Assembly: GCA_002372505.1 (NCBI GenBank)
Contig: DFGY01000041.1
Span: forward strand, 658-18,886
Direction: 5' to 3'
DNA from: Firmicutes bacterium UBA3738
GTDB taxonomy: Bacteria; Bacillota; Clostridia; Peptostreptococcales; Anaerovoracaceae
DNA: 18,229 nt
The first letter of the stretch is position 1, and the number at the start of each line of letters is the position of its first letter. The notes below the pieces were generated by a model. The model had not been told where the DNA came from, ran no database searches, and saw only the letters and a program-made list of their open reading frames with translations. This document shows, one piece after another, positions 1-6,682 of this stretch. Both the position numbers and the translations under genes were made by a program.

Positions 1-20
1 GGGGACGGTTCTCCTGTCAT
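1..20 (+). repeat. REP-like element, right part, cut by window edge
   Basis: The window opens with GGGGACGGTTCTC followed by TGTCAT. The same core lies, on the other strand, inside the inverted repeats at 1343-1369 and 1556-1582, where it is bounded by self-complementary arms. Only the core and one arm are visible here; the other arm would lie to the left of the window. It ends a few bases before the ribosome site of the first gene. Confidence 0.55.
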
Positions 21-33
21 CAAATGGAGTATT

Positions 34-849
34 ATGGAAATAAAAATTGACGGAATATTTAATGCTAGAGATTTAGGTGGAATGGAAACGAAAGATGGTC
101 TGGTGGTTAAGCCGGGCCGTCTTATTCGTAGCGACAATCTGAGTGATTTGACTCGGGCAGGTGAAGAGGTACTGCTGAAGGAGTACAACCTGTTTCGAGT
201 TGTGGATCTAAGGACGGAGAATGAGCTGGGGGAGCAGGCTCCTCGTAAAATTGAAGGGACCCAGTGGGTTCATCTTCCCCTTGTAAAAGGCGACTCTGCG
301 GAAAGGAGCAACGCTCAGGCTGAGGTCAATGAGAGCGAGCATTCCAAGCTGACACTTGCTCAGATATTTAAAATCAGCATAGCCCAGATGAATTACGATG
401 TACCTTTGGCTATGATTAATATGTATCAAAGTCTGCTGGAATCGGAGTTTTCCAGAGGGCAGATTGAGAAATTCTTCAGGCTGCTCCTGGAAAATGAAGA
501 AGGCTCCACTCTGTGGCACTGCACGGCAGGAAAGGATCGTACAGGTTTTCTGACGGCGCTGCTGCTGGAGCTCTTCGGTGTTGACCGCAAAGAAATTGAA
601 AAGGACTTCCTTCTTTCCGGTGAGAATTTAAAACCTCAGACGGAAGGCATTCTTGAGGAAATAAAAAAGGAAACAGATGACGCGGCTCTTCTGGAGCAGG
701 TGCGCATTTTAAACAGCGTACTTCCGGAATACACCTCTGCTGTCTTTAATGGCATAGACGAAAGGGGAGGCATCGAAAGCTACCTGACCCGGCACATAGG
801 ATTATCCAATTCGGATCTTAATGACCTAAAGCGCCTATACCTAAAGTAA
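34..849 (+). CDS. Tyrosine-protein phosphatase family protein (DSP/IphP-like)
   Basis: Predicted cytoplasmic phosphatase of 271 residues. The catalytic CX5R loop is clear: HCTAGKDRTG, with nucleophile C163 and R169. The N-terminal 'NARDLGG' and 'GRLIRSDNLSDLT' segments are typical of the bacterial family that groups IphP-like and lipid/tyrosine phosphatases (Pfam Y_phosphatase3 type). An aspartate that could act as general acid lies in the 'VVDLRTENE' region, though I cannot assign it with certainty. The ATG start has TGGAG 4 nt upstream. No signal peptide or membrane segment is visible. It converges on msrB with 15 nt between the stops. The substrate (phosphotyrosine, phosphoinositide or another phosphoester) cannot be told from sequence. 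Confidence 0.85.
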   Translation: MEIKIDGIFNARDLGGMETKDGLVVKPGRLIRSDNLSDLTRAGEEVLLKEYNLFRVVDLRTENELGEQAPRKIEGTQWVHLPLVKGDSAERSNAQAEVNESEHSKLTLAQIFKISIAQMNYDVPLAMINMYQSLLESEFSRGQIEKFFRLLLENEEGSTLWHCTAGKDRTGFLTALLLELFGVDRKEIEKDFLLSGENLKPQTEGILEEIKKETDDAALLEQVRILNSVLPEYTSAVFNGIDERGGIESYLTRHIGLSNSDLNDLKRLYLK

Positions 850-864
850 GGGCAGCTATGAAGG

Positions 865-1305
865 TCAATCTTCAAAAATAGAAATGTACTCACCATACCC
901 TTCCTCCTCCAGACGGTCGAAGGGTATGAATTTTAATGCGGCGGAATTGATGCAGTATCTCAGGCCGCCTCTGTCTCTGGGCCCGTCGCCGAAGACGTGT
1001 CCCAGGTGGGAATCTGCGCCGGCGCTTCTCACTTCTATGCGCATCATTCCCAGAGATGCATCGGTATGATTTGTGACGGCATCTTTGCTGATAGGTTTTG
1101 TGAAAGCCGGCCAGCCGCAACCGGAATTGTATTTATCCATGGAAGTAAACAGTGGCTCTCCGCTGACAATGTCAACGTAGAGACCTTTCTCAAAGAAGTT
1201 GTCGTACTCTCCGGTAAAGGGCGGCTCAGTGGCGGAGTGCTGGGTGACTTTATAGGCCATTTCGCCGATTCTTTCTTTTAATTTATCGTCCGATTTATTC
1301 TTCAT
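865..1305 (-). CDS. msrB: Peptide-methionine (R)-S-oxide reductase MsrB
   Basis: A 146-residue cytoplasmic enzyme that reduces the R epimer of methionine sulfoxide in proteins, normally with thioredoxin. The family signatures appear in order: 'YNSGCGWPAF', 'HLGHVFGDGP' and 'GLRYCINSAALKFI', in which the Cys of RYCINS is the catalytic residue. The two CxxC zinc-binding pairs of many MsrB proteins are absent, so this is a zinc-less form. Length is normal for a stand-alone MsrB with no MsrA fusion. The ATG is preceded by AAAGGAAC. It stands alone on the minus strand, with the tRNA-Pro gene upstream. Confidence 0.95.
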   Translation of the reverse strand: MKNKSDDKLKERIGEMAYKVTQHSATEPPFTGEYDNFFEKGLYVDIVSGEPLFTSMDKYNSGCGWPAFTKPISKDAVTNHTDASLGMMRIEVRSAGADSHLGHVFGDGPRDRGGLRYCINSAALKFIPFDRLEEEGYGEYISIFED

Positions 1306-1337
1306 AGTTTACGTTCCTTTATGAGTTCCGGATAAAG

Positions 1338-1369
1338 AAAAAGTGAAATGAGAATCGTCCCCATTTCAC
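1338..1369 (-). terminator. REP-like inverted repeat acting as terminator of tRNA-Pro
   Basis: On the minus strand an 8-bp perfect stem (GTGAAATG / CATTTCAC) encloses GGGACGATTCT and is followed by TTTTTC. It starts six bases after the CCA end of the tRNA gene, so it is well placed to end tRNA transcription. Its GGGGAC-G-TTCTC core is shared with the elements at 1-20 and 1556-1582, which marks it as a member of a small dispersed repeat family. Confidence 0.7.
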
Positions 1370-1374
1370 CTATT

Positions 1375-1451
1375 TGGTCGGGATGACAGGATTTGAACCT
1401 GCGGCCTTTTACTCCCGAAGCAAACGCGCTACCAAACTGCGCCACATCCCG
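1375..1451 (-). tRNA. tRNA-Pro (anticodon CGG), CCA encoded
   Basis: Folds as a full cloverleaf on the minus strand: acceptor CGGGATG/CATCCCG; D arm GCGC..GCGC with AGTTTGGTA; anticodon stem TTTGC/GTAAA; loop TTCGGGA, giving anticodon CGG (reads CCG proline codons). The T arm has GCAGG/CCTGT with TTCAAAT. The discriminator base is A and CCA is encoded in the genome. The gene is bounded downstream by a U-tailed hairpin. Confidence 0.95.
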
Positions 1452-1457
1452 TTAACC

Positions 1458-1486
1458 AGCGTGTTCATTAAACACGCTCAATTATA
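1458..1486 (-). promoter_or_regulatory. tRNA-Pro promoter -10 and upstream hairpin
   Basis: On the minus strand a perfect TATAAT (1481-1486) lies about 30 nt before the tRNA. I see no clear -35 at the right distance. Between them is a perfect 8-bp inverted repeat (AGCGTGTT / AACACGCT, 1458-1478) spanning the likely transcription start and the 5' leader removed by RNase P. Its role is unknown. Confidence 0.45.
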
Positions 1487-1549
1487 ATAGCACAAAGGTG
1501 CTGATATATCAATCATATTTTTTTGTTTGATTCTGTTGGAAATATGAGG

Positions 1550-1583
1550 AAAAAGGTGACAAGAGAACCGTCCCCCTGTCACC
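1550..1583 (-). terminator. REP-like inverted repeat acting as terminator of the ABC operon
   Basis: On the minus strand the 7-bp stem GGTGACA / TGTCACC encloses GGGGGACGGTTCTCT and is followed by TTTTTCC. It overlaps the TGA stop codon of the ATPase gene, which lies inside the 5' arm. The core is shared with the elements at 1-20 and 1343-1369, but the arm sequence differs while remaining self-complementary. Confidence 0.7.
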
Positions 1584-2364
1584 CCAGCAGGATTCTGTCG
1601 GTGTCCAGTTTGCGGCCGGCCTGCTCTTTGAATTTTTCGAGAAGGTCGTCCATTGTGAGTTTACTGCGTTCTTCGCCTCTTACGTCGTAGATGATATTTC
1701 CTTGATCCATCATGATTGTTCTGTTGCCCAGCTCCAGTGCCGACTCCATGTTGTGGGTAATCATGAGGCAGGTGAGATTTTTTTCTGCGACGATGTTCTT
1801 GGTTATTTCGATTACCTTTTCCGCTGTGCCCGGATCCAGGGCTGCAGTGTGCTCGTCAAGGAGCAGGAGCTTGGGCGGATTAAGGGTGGCCATCATTAAT
1901 GTAAGGGCCTGTCTCTGACCGCCGGAGAGAAGTCCCACCGGCTGCTGCATGCGGTCTTCCAGTCCCATGTCCAGAAGGGACAGAGCTTCGCGGAATCTTA
2001 CCAGATCCTTTTTTGACGGTCCTGAGAGCCAGCCGCCGTGACCGGCTGAGAGAATAAGGTTTTCCTCAATGCTCATTCCCGGTGCGCTGCCCAGCATGGG
2101 GTCTTGGAAAAGACGGCCGATTATTCTTGCCCGCTTATACTCCGGCGTCAAAGTTACATCCTTGCCATCCAGGATTATGCGTCCCTCGTCAGTGTAAAAG
2201 CTTCCGGCAATAGCGTTAAAGAGAGTGGATTTGCCTGCGCCGTTAGCTCCGATTATAGTTATGAAATCTCCGTCAAGGACTCCGAGAGAAAGCTTGTCCA
2301 GGGCCTTCTTTGCGTTATTTGTGCCCGGGTTAAATGTCTTGGATATCTCCTGTATTTTCAGCAT
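1579..2364 (-). CDS. trpZ: ABC transporter ATP-binding protein (TrpZ-like)
   Basis: A 261-residue cytoplasmic ATPase that powers the adjacent permease. Motifs in order: Walker A GANGAGKST (residues 39-47), a Q-loop 'RLFQDP', signature 'LSGGQRQAL', Walker B 'LLLLDE', D-loop 'AALDP' and switch His in 'MITHN'. It is last in the three-gene importer operon. Its ATG overlaps the permease stop by one base (TGATG), indicating translational coupling. The symbol follows the name used for T-box-controlled predicted tryptophan importers (trpXYZ); it rests on operon context, the UGG T-box and family membership, not on the ATPase itself. Transport of another aromatic compound remains possible. Confidence 0.9.
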   Translation of the reverse strand: MLKIQEISKTFNPGTNNAKKALDKLSLGVLDGDFITIIGANGAGKSTLFNAIAGSFYTDEGRIILDGKDVTLTPEYKRARIIGRLFQDPMLGSAPGMSIEENLILSAGHGGWLSGPSKKDLVRFREALSLLDMGLEDRMQQPVGLLSGGQRQALTLMMATLNPPKLLLLDEHTAALDPGTAEKVIEITKNIVAEKNLTCLMITHNMESALELGNRTIMMDQGNIIYDVRGEERSKLTMDDLLEKFKEQAGRKLDTDRILLG

Positions 2365-3290
2365 CAGGCTTCCTCCCTTCTATGTCCGAATCTTCTCTTT
2401 ATCATTGGCATCTGATCCTTGATATAAGGACCGGCGATTGCGATGATTACGATTATTGCCGATACCAGCTTAAGCATGTAGGCCGGCATATCGAAGCGCA
2501 GTGCGATTGTGTAGACCAGTCTGAAGATGAATGCGCCAAGTACTGCGCCGATTGCTCTTGTAGGAATCTTTCCCTTTCCCATAAATGTACCGCCGATGAG
2601 CAGGGAGGCCAGAGCGATTGTTACCATGCCTGTACCGATGTCGATGTTTACGGATTTCTGGCTCTGGGCCAGAAGGCATCCCGACAGGGCGGTAAAGGCA
2701 TTGGCTATGCAAAGGCCTATGATGATTGTGCGGACAGGATTAATGGAAGATGATTTAACCATGTCCGGGTTGTTTCCCGTAGCTCTTATGGCCAGACCGA
2801 TTCTGGTCCTAAGGAAGAGAGACAGGAAAATGACCACCAGGGCCACGGCGATTATTGCCACGAAGAGAACTTCTTTTCCGGCGAAAACCGTGCCGTCAAG
2901 AAGGCTTTTCATCTTTGTAAACACTGTATCCGTCGCGTTAAGGTTGAGTATGGAAGAGCCGCCCATTACAGCAATGTTAATGGAATACAGCCCTGTGTTT
3001 ACGATGATTCCCGCAAGGAGGCTTTCTATTCCCATTTTAGTCTGCAGGAATGCGGTAATAAATCCTGACACGGTCCCGGCAAGCATGGCCATTACTATAG
3101 CCAGATAGGGGTGACCGGCAAGGGCAACGTAAGCACCGACAGCTGCTCCAAGAGTGAAGCAGCCATCGGTGGAAAGATCGCATACATTTAGCATGGTATA
3201 GCTCAGGAAGAGGGCCAGCACCGTAAGTGCGCTGATGAGCCCAAGCTCGAGAGCCGTCTGTGTTAAGTTAAGTGCAACGTTTAGAGACAT
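2364..3290 (-). CDS. trpY: ABC transporter permease (TrpY-like, BPD_transp_2 family)
   Basis: A 308-residue integral membrane subunit with about eight to nine hydrophobic segments. It resembles the branched-chain amino acid/ribose type permeases (Pfam BPD_transp_2). The segment 'MLNVCDLSTDGCFTLGAAVGAYVAL' region near the N-terminus is typical of permeases paired with ABC_sub_bind lipoproteins. The permease is single, so it would work as a homodimer. The ATG has AGAGGAACG upstream. It lies 34 nt after the binding-protein gene and overlaps the ATPase gene by one base. It would form the membrane channel for the substrate delivered by the lipoprotein. Confidence 0.9.
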   Translation of the reverse strand: MSLNVALNLTQTALELGLISALTVLALFLSYTMLNVCDLSTDGCFTLGAAVGAYVALAGHPYLAIVMAMLAGTVSGFITAFLQTKMGIESLLAGIIVNTGLYSINIAVMGGSSILNLNATDTVFTKMKSLLDGTVFAGKEVLFVAIIAVALVVIFLSLFLRTRIGLAIRATGNNPDMVKSSSINPVRTIIIGLCIANAFTALSGCLLAQSQKSVNIDIGTGMVTIALASLLIGGTFMGKGKIPTRAIGAVLGAFIFRLVYTIALRFDMPAYMLKLVSAIIVIIAIAGPYIKDQMPMIKRRFGHRREEA

Positions 3291-3324
3291 TTATCGTTCC
3301 TCTTTATTTATTAGTCTTTAACTG

Positions 3325-4404
3325 TTAGTCCTCAAAATCTTCTGAGGTTGTAATCTTCTGTACCTTATTGCAGTAAGGCTCGAAGGTCTTGGCCAGTTCG
3401 TCGTAGTCCAGTCCCAGGTTCTTGCAGATATCGGTATTAACTGTAGCTGTACCGTTATCGAAGGTGAGTACGGGTACTTCTCCCGGGTTCTTTTCGTTTA
3501 CGAGAATGTCGCTGATCATATTTCCTGTTTCCTTGCCCAGGTTGGCGTAGTCAACACCGTAGCCAAGGAATGCGCCGTTAAGTGCGAAGGAATCGGCTCC
3601 TGTGTAGTGGGGGATCTTTGCCTCAGCGAAGGTTTTGTAAATGGACAGCTCTGCAGTCATAATTGTGTTGTCCGTAGGTGTGAATACTGCATCAACTTTA
3701 TCTGCTACCATTGCGTCGGCTGCCAGTTGTACTTCGTCAACTGTAGTGCCGGTGTGCTCAACTATTTCGATATTCTTCTTCTTGAGATATTCCTTTGCGT
3801 GGGCTATGGGAGTCTTGGAGCTGTCCTGACCCTGGTCGTAGAGAAGGCCGACTTTTTTTACATCCGGATTCTGAGCGAGCATAAGGTCGAAAACGGCGTT
3901 GGTGTCAAGGTAGTCGGATGTGCCTGTAATGTTTGCACCCGGCTTTTCGTTTGAAGCTACCAGACCTGCATCTTCAGGATCGGATACTGCAGCGAATACG
4001 ACGGGAATCTTATTGTCCTCCGTTGCAGCCTGCATTCCTACGGCCACCGGTGTGGCGACGCCTACCATGAGGTCAACGTCATCGGCGATGTAGTCCTGGA
4101 TTATCTGGTTCATTACATTTGCATCTGCGTTGCAGTTTTCAACGTCTACATCGAAGGTTACGCCTTGCTCTTTTTCCTGAACTTCCAGCTGGTCTTCGAT
4201 GTTCTCAACAATCTGATTCAATGATGCGTCATCTACATAGTTGCAGATGCCGACTTTGAATGTTTTGCCGCCTTCGGAAGCGGACTCTGCATCTGAGCTT
4301 TCGGAATCGCTGCCGCCGCAAGCGGTCATAGCGAAGGCAAGTACCAGACACATAAGGAGTGCAGTGATTTTAGCTGCTGTCTTTCTTTCTTTAACGTTCT
4401 TCAT
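3325..4404 (-). CDS. trpX: ABC transporter substrate-binding lipoprotein (TrpX-like)
   Basis: A 359-residue extracellular binding protein tethered to the membrane. The N-terminus has a basic head, a hydrophobic stretch and a lipobox (FAMTAC, lipidated C29), followed by a Ser/Glu-rich linker. The mature part ('FKVGICNYVDDASLNQI', 'VGVATPVAVGMQ', 'PVVFAAVSDPEDAGLV') is typical of the ABC_sub_bind family (PF04392), which includes the predicted tryptophan-binding TrpX. I chose the ATG at 4404 because it has AAAGGA upstream and begins the signal peptide; a longer open frame to 4527 runs through the T-box antiterminator and cannot be the start. It is the first gene of the importer operon, directly under T-box control. 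Confidence 0.92.
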   Translation of the reverse strand: MKNVKERKTAAKITALLMCLVLAFAMTACGGSDSESSDAESASEGGKTFKVGICNYVDDASLNQIVENIEDQLEVQEKEQGVTFDVDVENCNADANVMNQIIQDYIADDVDLMVGVATPVAVGMQAATEDNKIPVVFAAVSDPEDAGLVASNEKPGANITGTSDYLDTNAVFDLMLAQNPDVKKVGLLYDQGQDSSKTPIAHAKEYLKKKNIEIVEHTGTTVDEVQLAADAMVADKVDAVFTPTDNTIMTAELSIYKTFAEAKIPHYTGADSFALNGAFLGYGVDYANLGKETGNMISDILVNEKNPGEVPVLTFDNGTATVNTDICKNLGLDYDELAKTFEPYCNKVQKITTSEDFED

Positions 4405-4444
4405 AATATTTTCCTTTCCGGCCAATGGGCCAACTGGGTCGGGA

Positions 4445-4480
4445 CAAAAAAACTGTCCCTGCAATAACATGCTGGGACAG
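4445..4480 (-). terminator. Intrinsic terminator of the T-box leader
   Basis: On the minus strand CTGTCCC (4474-4480) pairs with GGGACAG (4453-4459). A GCA/TGC extension follows across a T-T mismatch, and a run of seven U residues comes next. It lies between the T-box sequence and the binding-protein ribosome site, the standard position for the terminator that charged tRNA leaves in place. Confidence 0.9.
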
Positions 4481-4734
4481 GATAGAATTCTTCCTGCGGT
4501 GCCACCCGGCTTGATGCAACTATGCATCCACTCTGGCGTGTACTATCATACACTGACTTTTGTTAACGGAGAGTCCTGCTCCGTCTCGCATACTCGGCAT
4601 ACTGCCTTTCAGCTCGCCCTCGGAAGTCCATTCGGAATTATTCTTAACCGCTGCACTCACACCGTCTGCAGCTCGCTTTAGACCAGGGGATAAAACCTAC
4701 TCACTCTTCCTCATCGGTTTGTATTCGCTTGTTG
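4445..4734 (-). ncRNA. T-box riboswitch, tryptophan-specific (UGG)
   Basis: A cis-acting leader of about 290 nt on the minus strand. Stem I has a GATGAGGAAG start, an AGTA/GAA S-turn pair and a basal helix GGAAG/CUUCC. Immediately before 'A-CUUCC' and after GAA stands UGG (4628-4630), the specifier codon for tryptophan. A GGTGTGA segment resembles the distal loop that contacts the tRNA elbow. The T-box itself, GGGTGGCACCGC (about 4496-4507), carries the UGGN bulge as UGGC, whose C would pair with discriminator G73. Bacterial tRNA-Trp has G73, whereas many tRNAs have A73. A terminator with seven U residues follows. Uncharged tRNA-Trp should therefore turn on the downstream importer. Confidence 0.92.
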
Positions 4735-4740
4735 TTGCAA

Positions 4741-4769
4741 ATGTTACACACATGGCGGTCATTTGTCAA
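4741..4769 (-). promoter_or_regulatory. Promoter of the T-box/ABC importer operon
   Basis: On the minus strand a perfect TTGACA (4764-4769) is separated by 17 nt from TAACAT (4741-4746), a good housekeeping-sigma promoter. Transcription would start near 4734, just before stem I of the T-box. It is divergent from the CoA-transferase promoter on the plus strand. Confidence 0.75.
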
Positions 4770-4887
4770 GGAAATTTTTTTTCGTACACAAAAATACAAA
4801 AAAAGTTTCGTCAGAATACGTTCAAGGCGGTAATTTAAGAATGTGAAAAGACTAACAATTCGAAAGTGGAGCGTTTTACGGACAAAT

Positions 4888-4904
4888 GTTTCGTGTCGCG
4901 AATA
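4888..4904 (+). promoter_or_regulatory. Imperfect operator-like site, distal
   Basis: GTTTC-GTGTCGC-GAATA matches the GTTTC-N7-GAAAC palindrome found between the XRE gene and the oxidoreductase operon, with two mismatches in the right arm. Its centre is 30 bp upstream of the better site at 4918-4934, about three helical turns. Confidence 0.35.
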
Positions 4905-4917
4905 TTAAAAGAGAGAA

Positions 4918-4934
4918 CTTTCCTCTGGGGAAAC
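4918..4934 (+). promoter_or_regulatory. Candidate XRE operator upstream of CoA-transferase 1
   Basis: CTTTC-CTCTGGG-GAAAC differs from GTTTC-N7-GAAAC at one position. It ends 9 nt before the -35 hexamer at 4944, exactly as the perfect site at 13167-13183 does before the -35 at 13193. The spacing suggests an activator site. That the XRE protein of this window binds it is inference. Confidence 0.5.
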
Positions 4935-4943
4935 ATTAAAAGG

Positions 4944-4973
4944 TTGAAAAACGTCATGTTTTTCATATATTAT
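4944..4973 (+). promoter_or_regulatory. Promoter of CoA-transferase 1
   Basis: TTGAAA (4944-4949) is followed by an AT-rich -10 region in which TATATT (4966-4971, spacer 16) or TATTAT (4968-4973, spacer 18) could serve. The leader would be about 50 nt. The strong terminator after the gene suggests a single-gene, highly expressed transcript. Confidence 0.6.
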
Positions 4974-5032
4974 ATTGAAGATAAAAGTGAAGCTATTGGC
5001 GGCGATATGCCCGCATGTTACAGGAGGATTAC

Positions 5033-6364
5033 ATGAACTTTTTTGATGAGTATAAACAGAAACTCAAGACACCTGAAGAAGCTGTTAAGGCCATTAAGAG
5101 CGGTGACTGGGTAGACTACAGTGTAGGTCTTGGATTCCCGGAACTCTTAGACGGAGCTCTGGCAAAGAGAAAAGACGAACTTAAAGATGTTAAAATCAGA
5201 GGATTCCTTATCCTCAAGCCCATGCAGGCAATCGAAGCTGACCCGGACAGAGAGCACTTCATGTACAATTCATGGTACATGTCCGGTTACGAAAGAAAGC
5301 TTTCCGACAAGGGACTTGCCAACTTCATGCCTATGGTATTCAGAAACTTAAACAGCTACTACCGCAGATTCCTTACTGTTAATGTAGCTATGATGTCAGT
5401 TGCACCTATGGATGAGCACGGATACTTCAGCTTCTCTCTGAGCAATCCCTGCGCAAGATCGGTAATGGACAAGGCTGACTATATAATTCTCGAAGTAAAC
5501 GAGCACCTGCCCAAGGTTCACGGCATGGATGAAATTATTCACATTTCAGAAGTCGATGCAGTAGTTGAAGGAAAGCACGAACCTCTTGCAAACCTTCCTG
5601 CACCTCCGCCGACGGAAATCGATGAAAAAATCGGCGACCTCATTCTTAACGAAATGGTTGACGGTTCATGCGTACAGCTGGGTATCGGCGGTCTCGCAAA
5701 CTGCGTAGGACAGAAGATCGCTCAGTCAGACCTTAAGGATATCGGTATCCACACTGAGCTTCTTGCAGACGCATACCTTGACATGTACAAGGCAGGCAAA
5801 ATCACAAACAGAGCCAAGACTATCGACAACGGCAAATCCGTTTACGGTATCGCTCTGGGTTCACAGGGACTTTACGACTGGTGCGCAGAAAACCCGAGCA
5901 TGTCCACAAGACCTATCGAGTACTGCAACTCACCTGAGGTTATCAGCCAGATAGACAACTTCGTTTCAATCAACAACTGCGTAAACGTTGACCTTAAAGG
6001 ACAGATTAACGCAGAGTCATCCGGCACAAGACAGATCAGCGGAACAGGCGGTCAGCTGGACTTCCTCACAGGCGCTTACATGTCAAAGGGCGGCAAGGCA
6101 TTTATCTGCATGACATCTTCATTCACAGATAAGCAGGGTAACCACAAGTCAAGATTCGTCCCCACATTCAATGGCGACGCAATTACAGACCCGAGAAGCC
6201 AGGCTTACTATCTGGTAACAGAGTACGGTATTGCAAACCTTGCAGGACGCACTGACTGGGAAAGATGCGAAGCAATGATTAACATCGCTCACCCGGATCA
6301 CAGAGACGGCCTCATTGCCGAAGCTGAAAAACTGGGCATCTGGACAAAGACAAACAAGCGTTAA
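5033..6364 (+). CDS. Acetyl-CoA hydrolase/transferase family CoA-transferase 1
   Basis: A 443-residue cytoplasmic enzyme predicted to move CoA from an acyl-CoA to acetate or another acid through a glutamyl-CoA thioester. It belongs to the family holding 4-hydroxybutyrate and butyryl-CoA:acetate CoA-transferases. Seen are 'QLGIGGLANCVG' (CoA-binding region), 'GIHTEL' with likely catalytic E242, and 'SGTGGQLDF' near the C-terminus. The ATG at 5033 is chosen because AGGAGG lies 7 nt upstream; an ATG at 5015 precedes that ribosome site. The gene is alone between its own promoter and a terminator. Codon use is strongly biased (ACA, AGA, TCA), like the oxidoreductase operon, suggesting high expression. 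It is a close paralogue of the gene at 8834. The acyl substrate cannot be fixed from sequence. Confidence 0.9.
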   Translation: MNFFDEYKQKLKTPEEAVKAIKSGDWVDYSVGLGFPELLDGALAKRKDELKDVKIRGFLILKPMQAIEADPDREHFMYNSWYMSGYERKLSDKGLANFMPMVFRNLNSYYRRFLTVNVAMMSVAPMDEHGYFSFSLSNPCARSVMDKADYIILEVNEHLPKVHGMDEIIHISEVDAVVEGKHEPLANLPAPPPTEIDEKIGDLILNEMVDGSCVQLGIGGLANCVGQKIAQSDLKDIGIHTELLADAYLDMYKAGKITNRAKTIDNGKSVYGIALGSQGLYDWCAENPSMSTRPIEYCNSPEVISQIDNFVSINNCVNVDLKGQINAESSGTRQISGTGGQLDFLTGAYMSKGGKAFICMTSSFTDKQGNHKSRFVPTFNGDAITDPRSQAYYLVTEYGIANLAGRTDWERCEAMINIAHPDHRDGLIAEAEKLGIWTKTNKR

Positions 6365-6387
6365 GCCTGAACTGAAAAAGTATAGAC

Positions 6388-6420
6388 AAGGACCGGCAGG
6401 TAATTATGCCGGTCCTTTTT
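6388..6420 (+). terminator. Intrinsic terminator after CoA-transferase 1
   Basis: AAGGACCGGCA (6388-6398) pairs perfectly with TGCCGGTCCTT (6407-6417) across an 8-nt loop and runs into TTTTT. It lies 23 nt after the stop codon and would separate the CoA-transferase from the permease cluster downstream. Confidence 0.92.
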
Positions 6421-6476
6421 GGGTCCCTTATTCATGCGAAATAATAATGTATATAATTAAAAACAATCGTTTCACT

Positions 6477-6659
6477 TTTTTCGGGAATTATAGTAGAGTT
6501 ATGTTGATATTCGAAAATTGGGCACCGGGGTTATGATCATGGAGCCTGATGGGAGGCGGGGATTTCCTGAGGACTTTTTATATGATTGCCGTATTCACAG
6601 GAATAGGATTTATTGCTAATATATTTATCAGAGTTAAGAAAGAAGGTTTAACGGATTAG
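6477..6659 (+). pseudogene. Decayed C-terminus of an OFA-type MFS transporter
   Basis: In one frame the segment reads FFG-NYS at 6477 and, after an in-frame TGA at 6534, GGGDFLRTFY (from 6552) through a hydrophobic stretch ending in VKKEGLTD and TAG at 6657. The intact MFS gene at 7615-8850 has FFGRENYG, then GGGDYMRTFY and a similar last helix, in the same order and at nearly the same distance (22 versus 23 codons between NY and GGG). The first 350 or so residues are missing, so this is a relic of a second carrier. No ribosome site precedes the internal ATG at 6549, so a 36-residue peptide is unlikely. This relic explains most of the otherwise gene-free stretch 6421-6682. Confidence 0.65.
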
Positions 6660-6682
6660 ATATCTTATGAGAGGTTAATGGA

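Noticed and set aside
4405..4527. N-terminal extension of the substrate-binding protein to an upstream ATG
   Set aside because: It would translate the T-box antiterminator and terminator. The ATG at 4404 has its own ribosome site and begins a normal lipoprotein signal.
4805..4820. Further copy of the GTTTC-N7-GAAAC operator near 4805
   Set aside because: GTTTC is present, but the other arm is at the wrong distance and mismatched.
5015..5032. Upstream ATG of CoA-transferase 1
   Set aside because: The AGGAGG ribosome site lies after this ATG and serves the ATG at 5033.
6315..6536. Open frame overlapping the end of CoA-transferase 1
   Set aside because: It runs through the terminator hairpin and then into the transporter relic; no ribosome site.
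6549..6659. Independent 36-residue membrane peptide
   Set aside because: No ribosome site. Its sequence matches the C-terminus of the neighbouring MFS carrier and the same frame upstream continues the match beyond a stop, so a gene relic explains it better.
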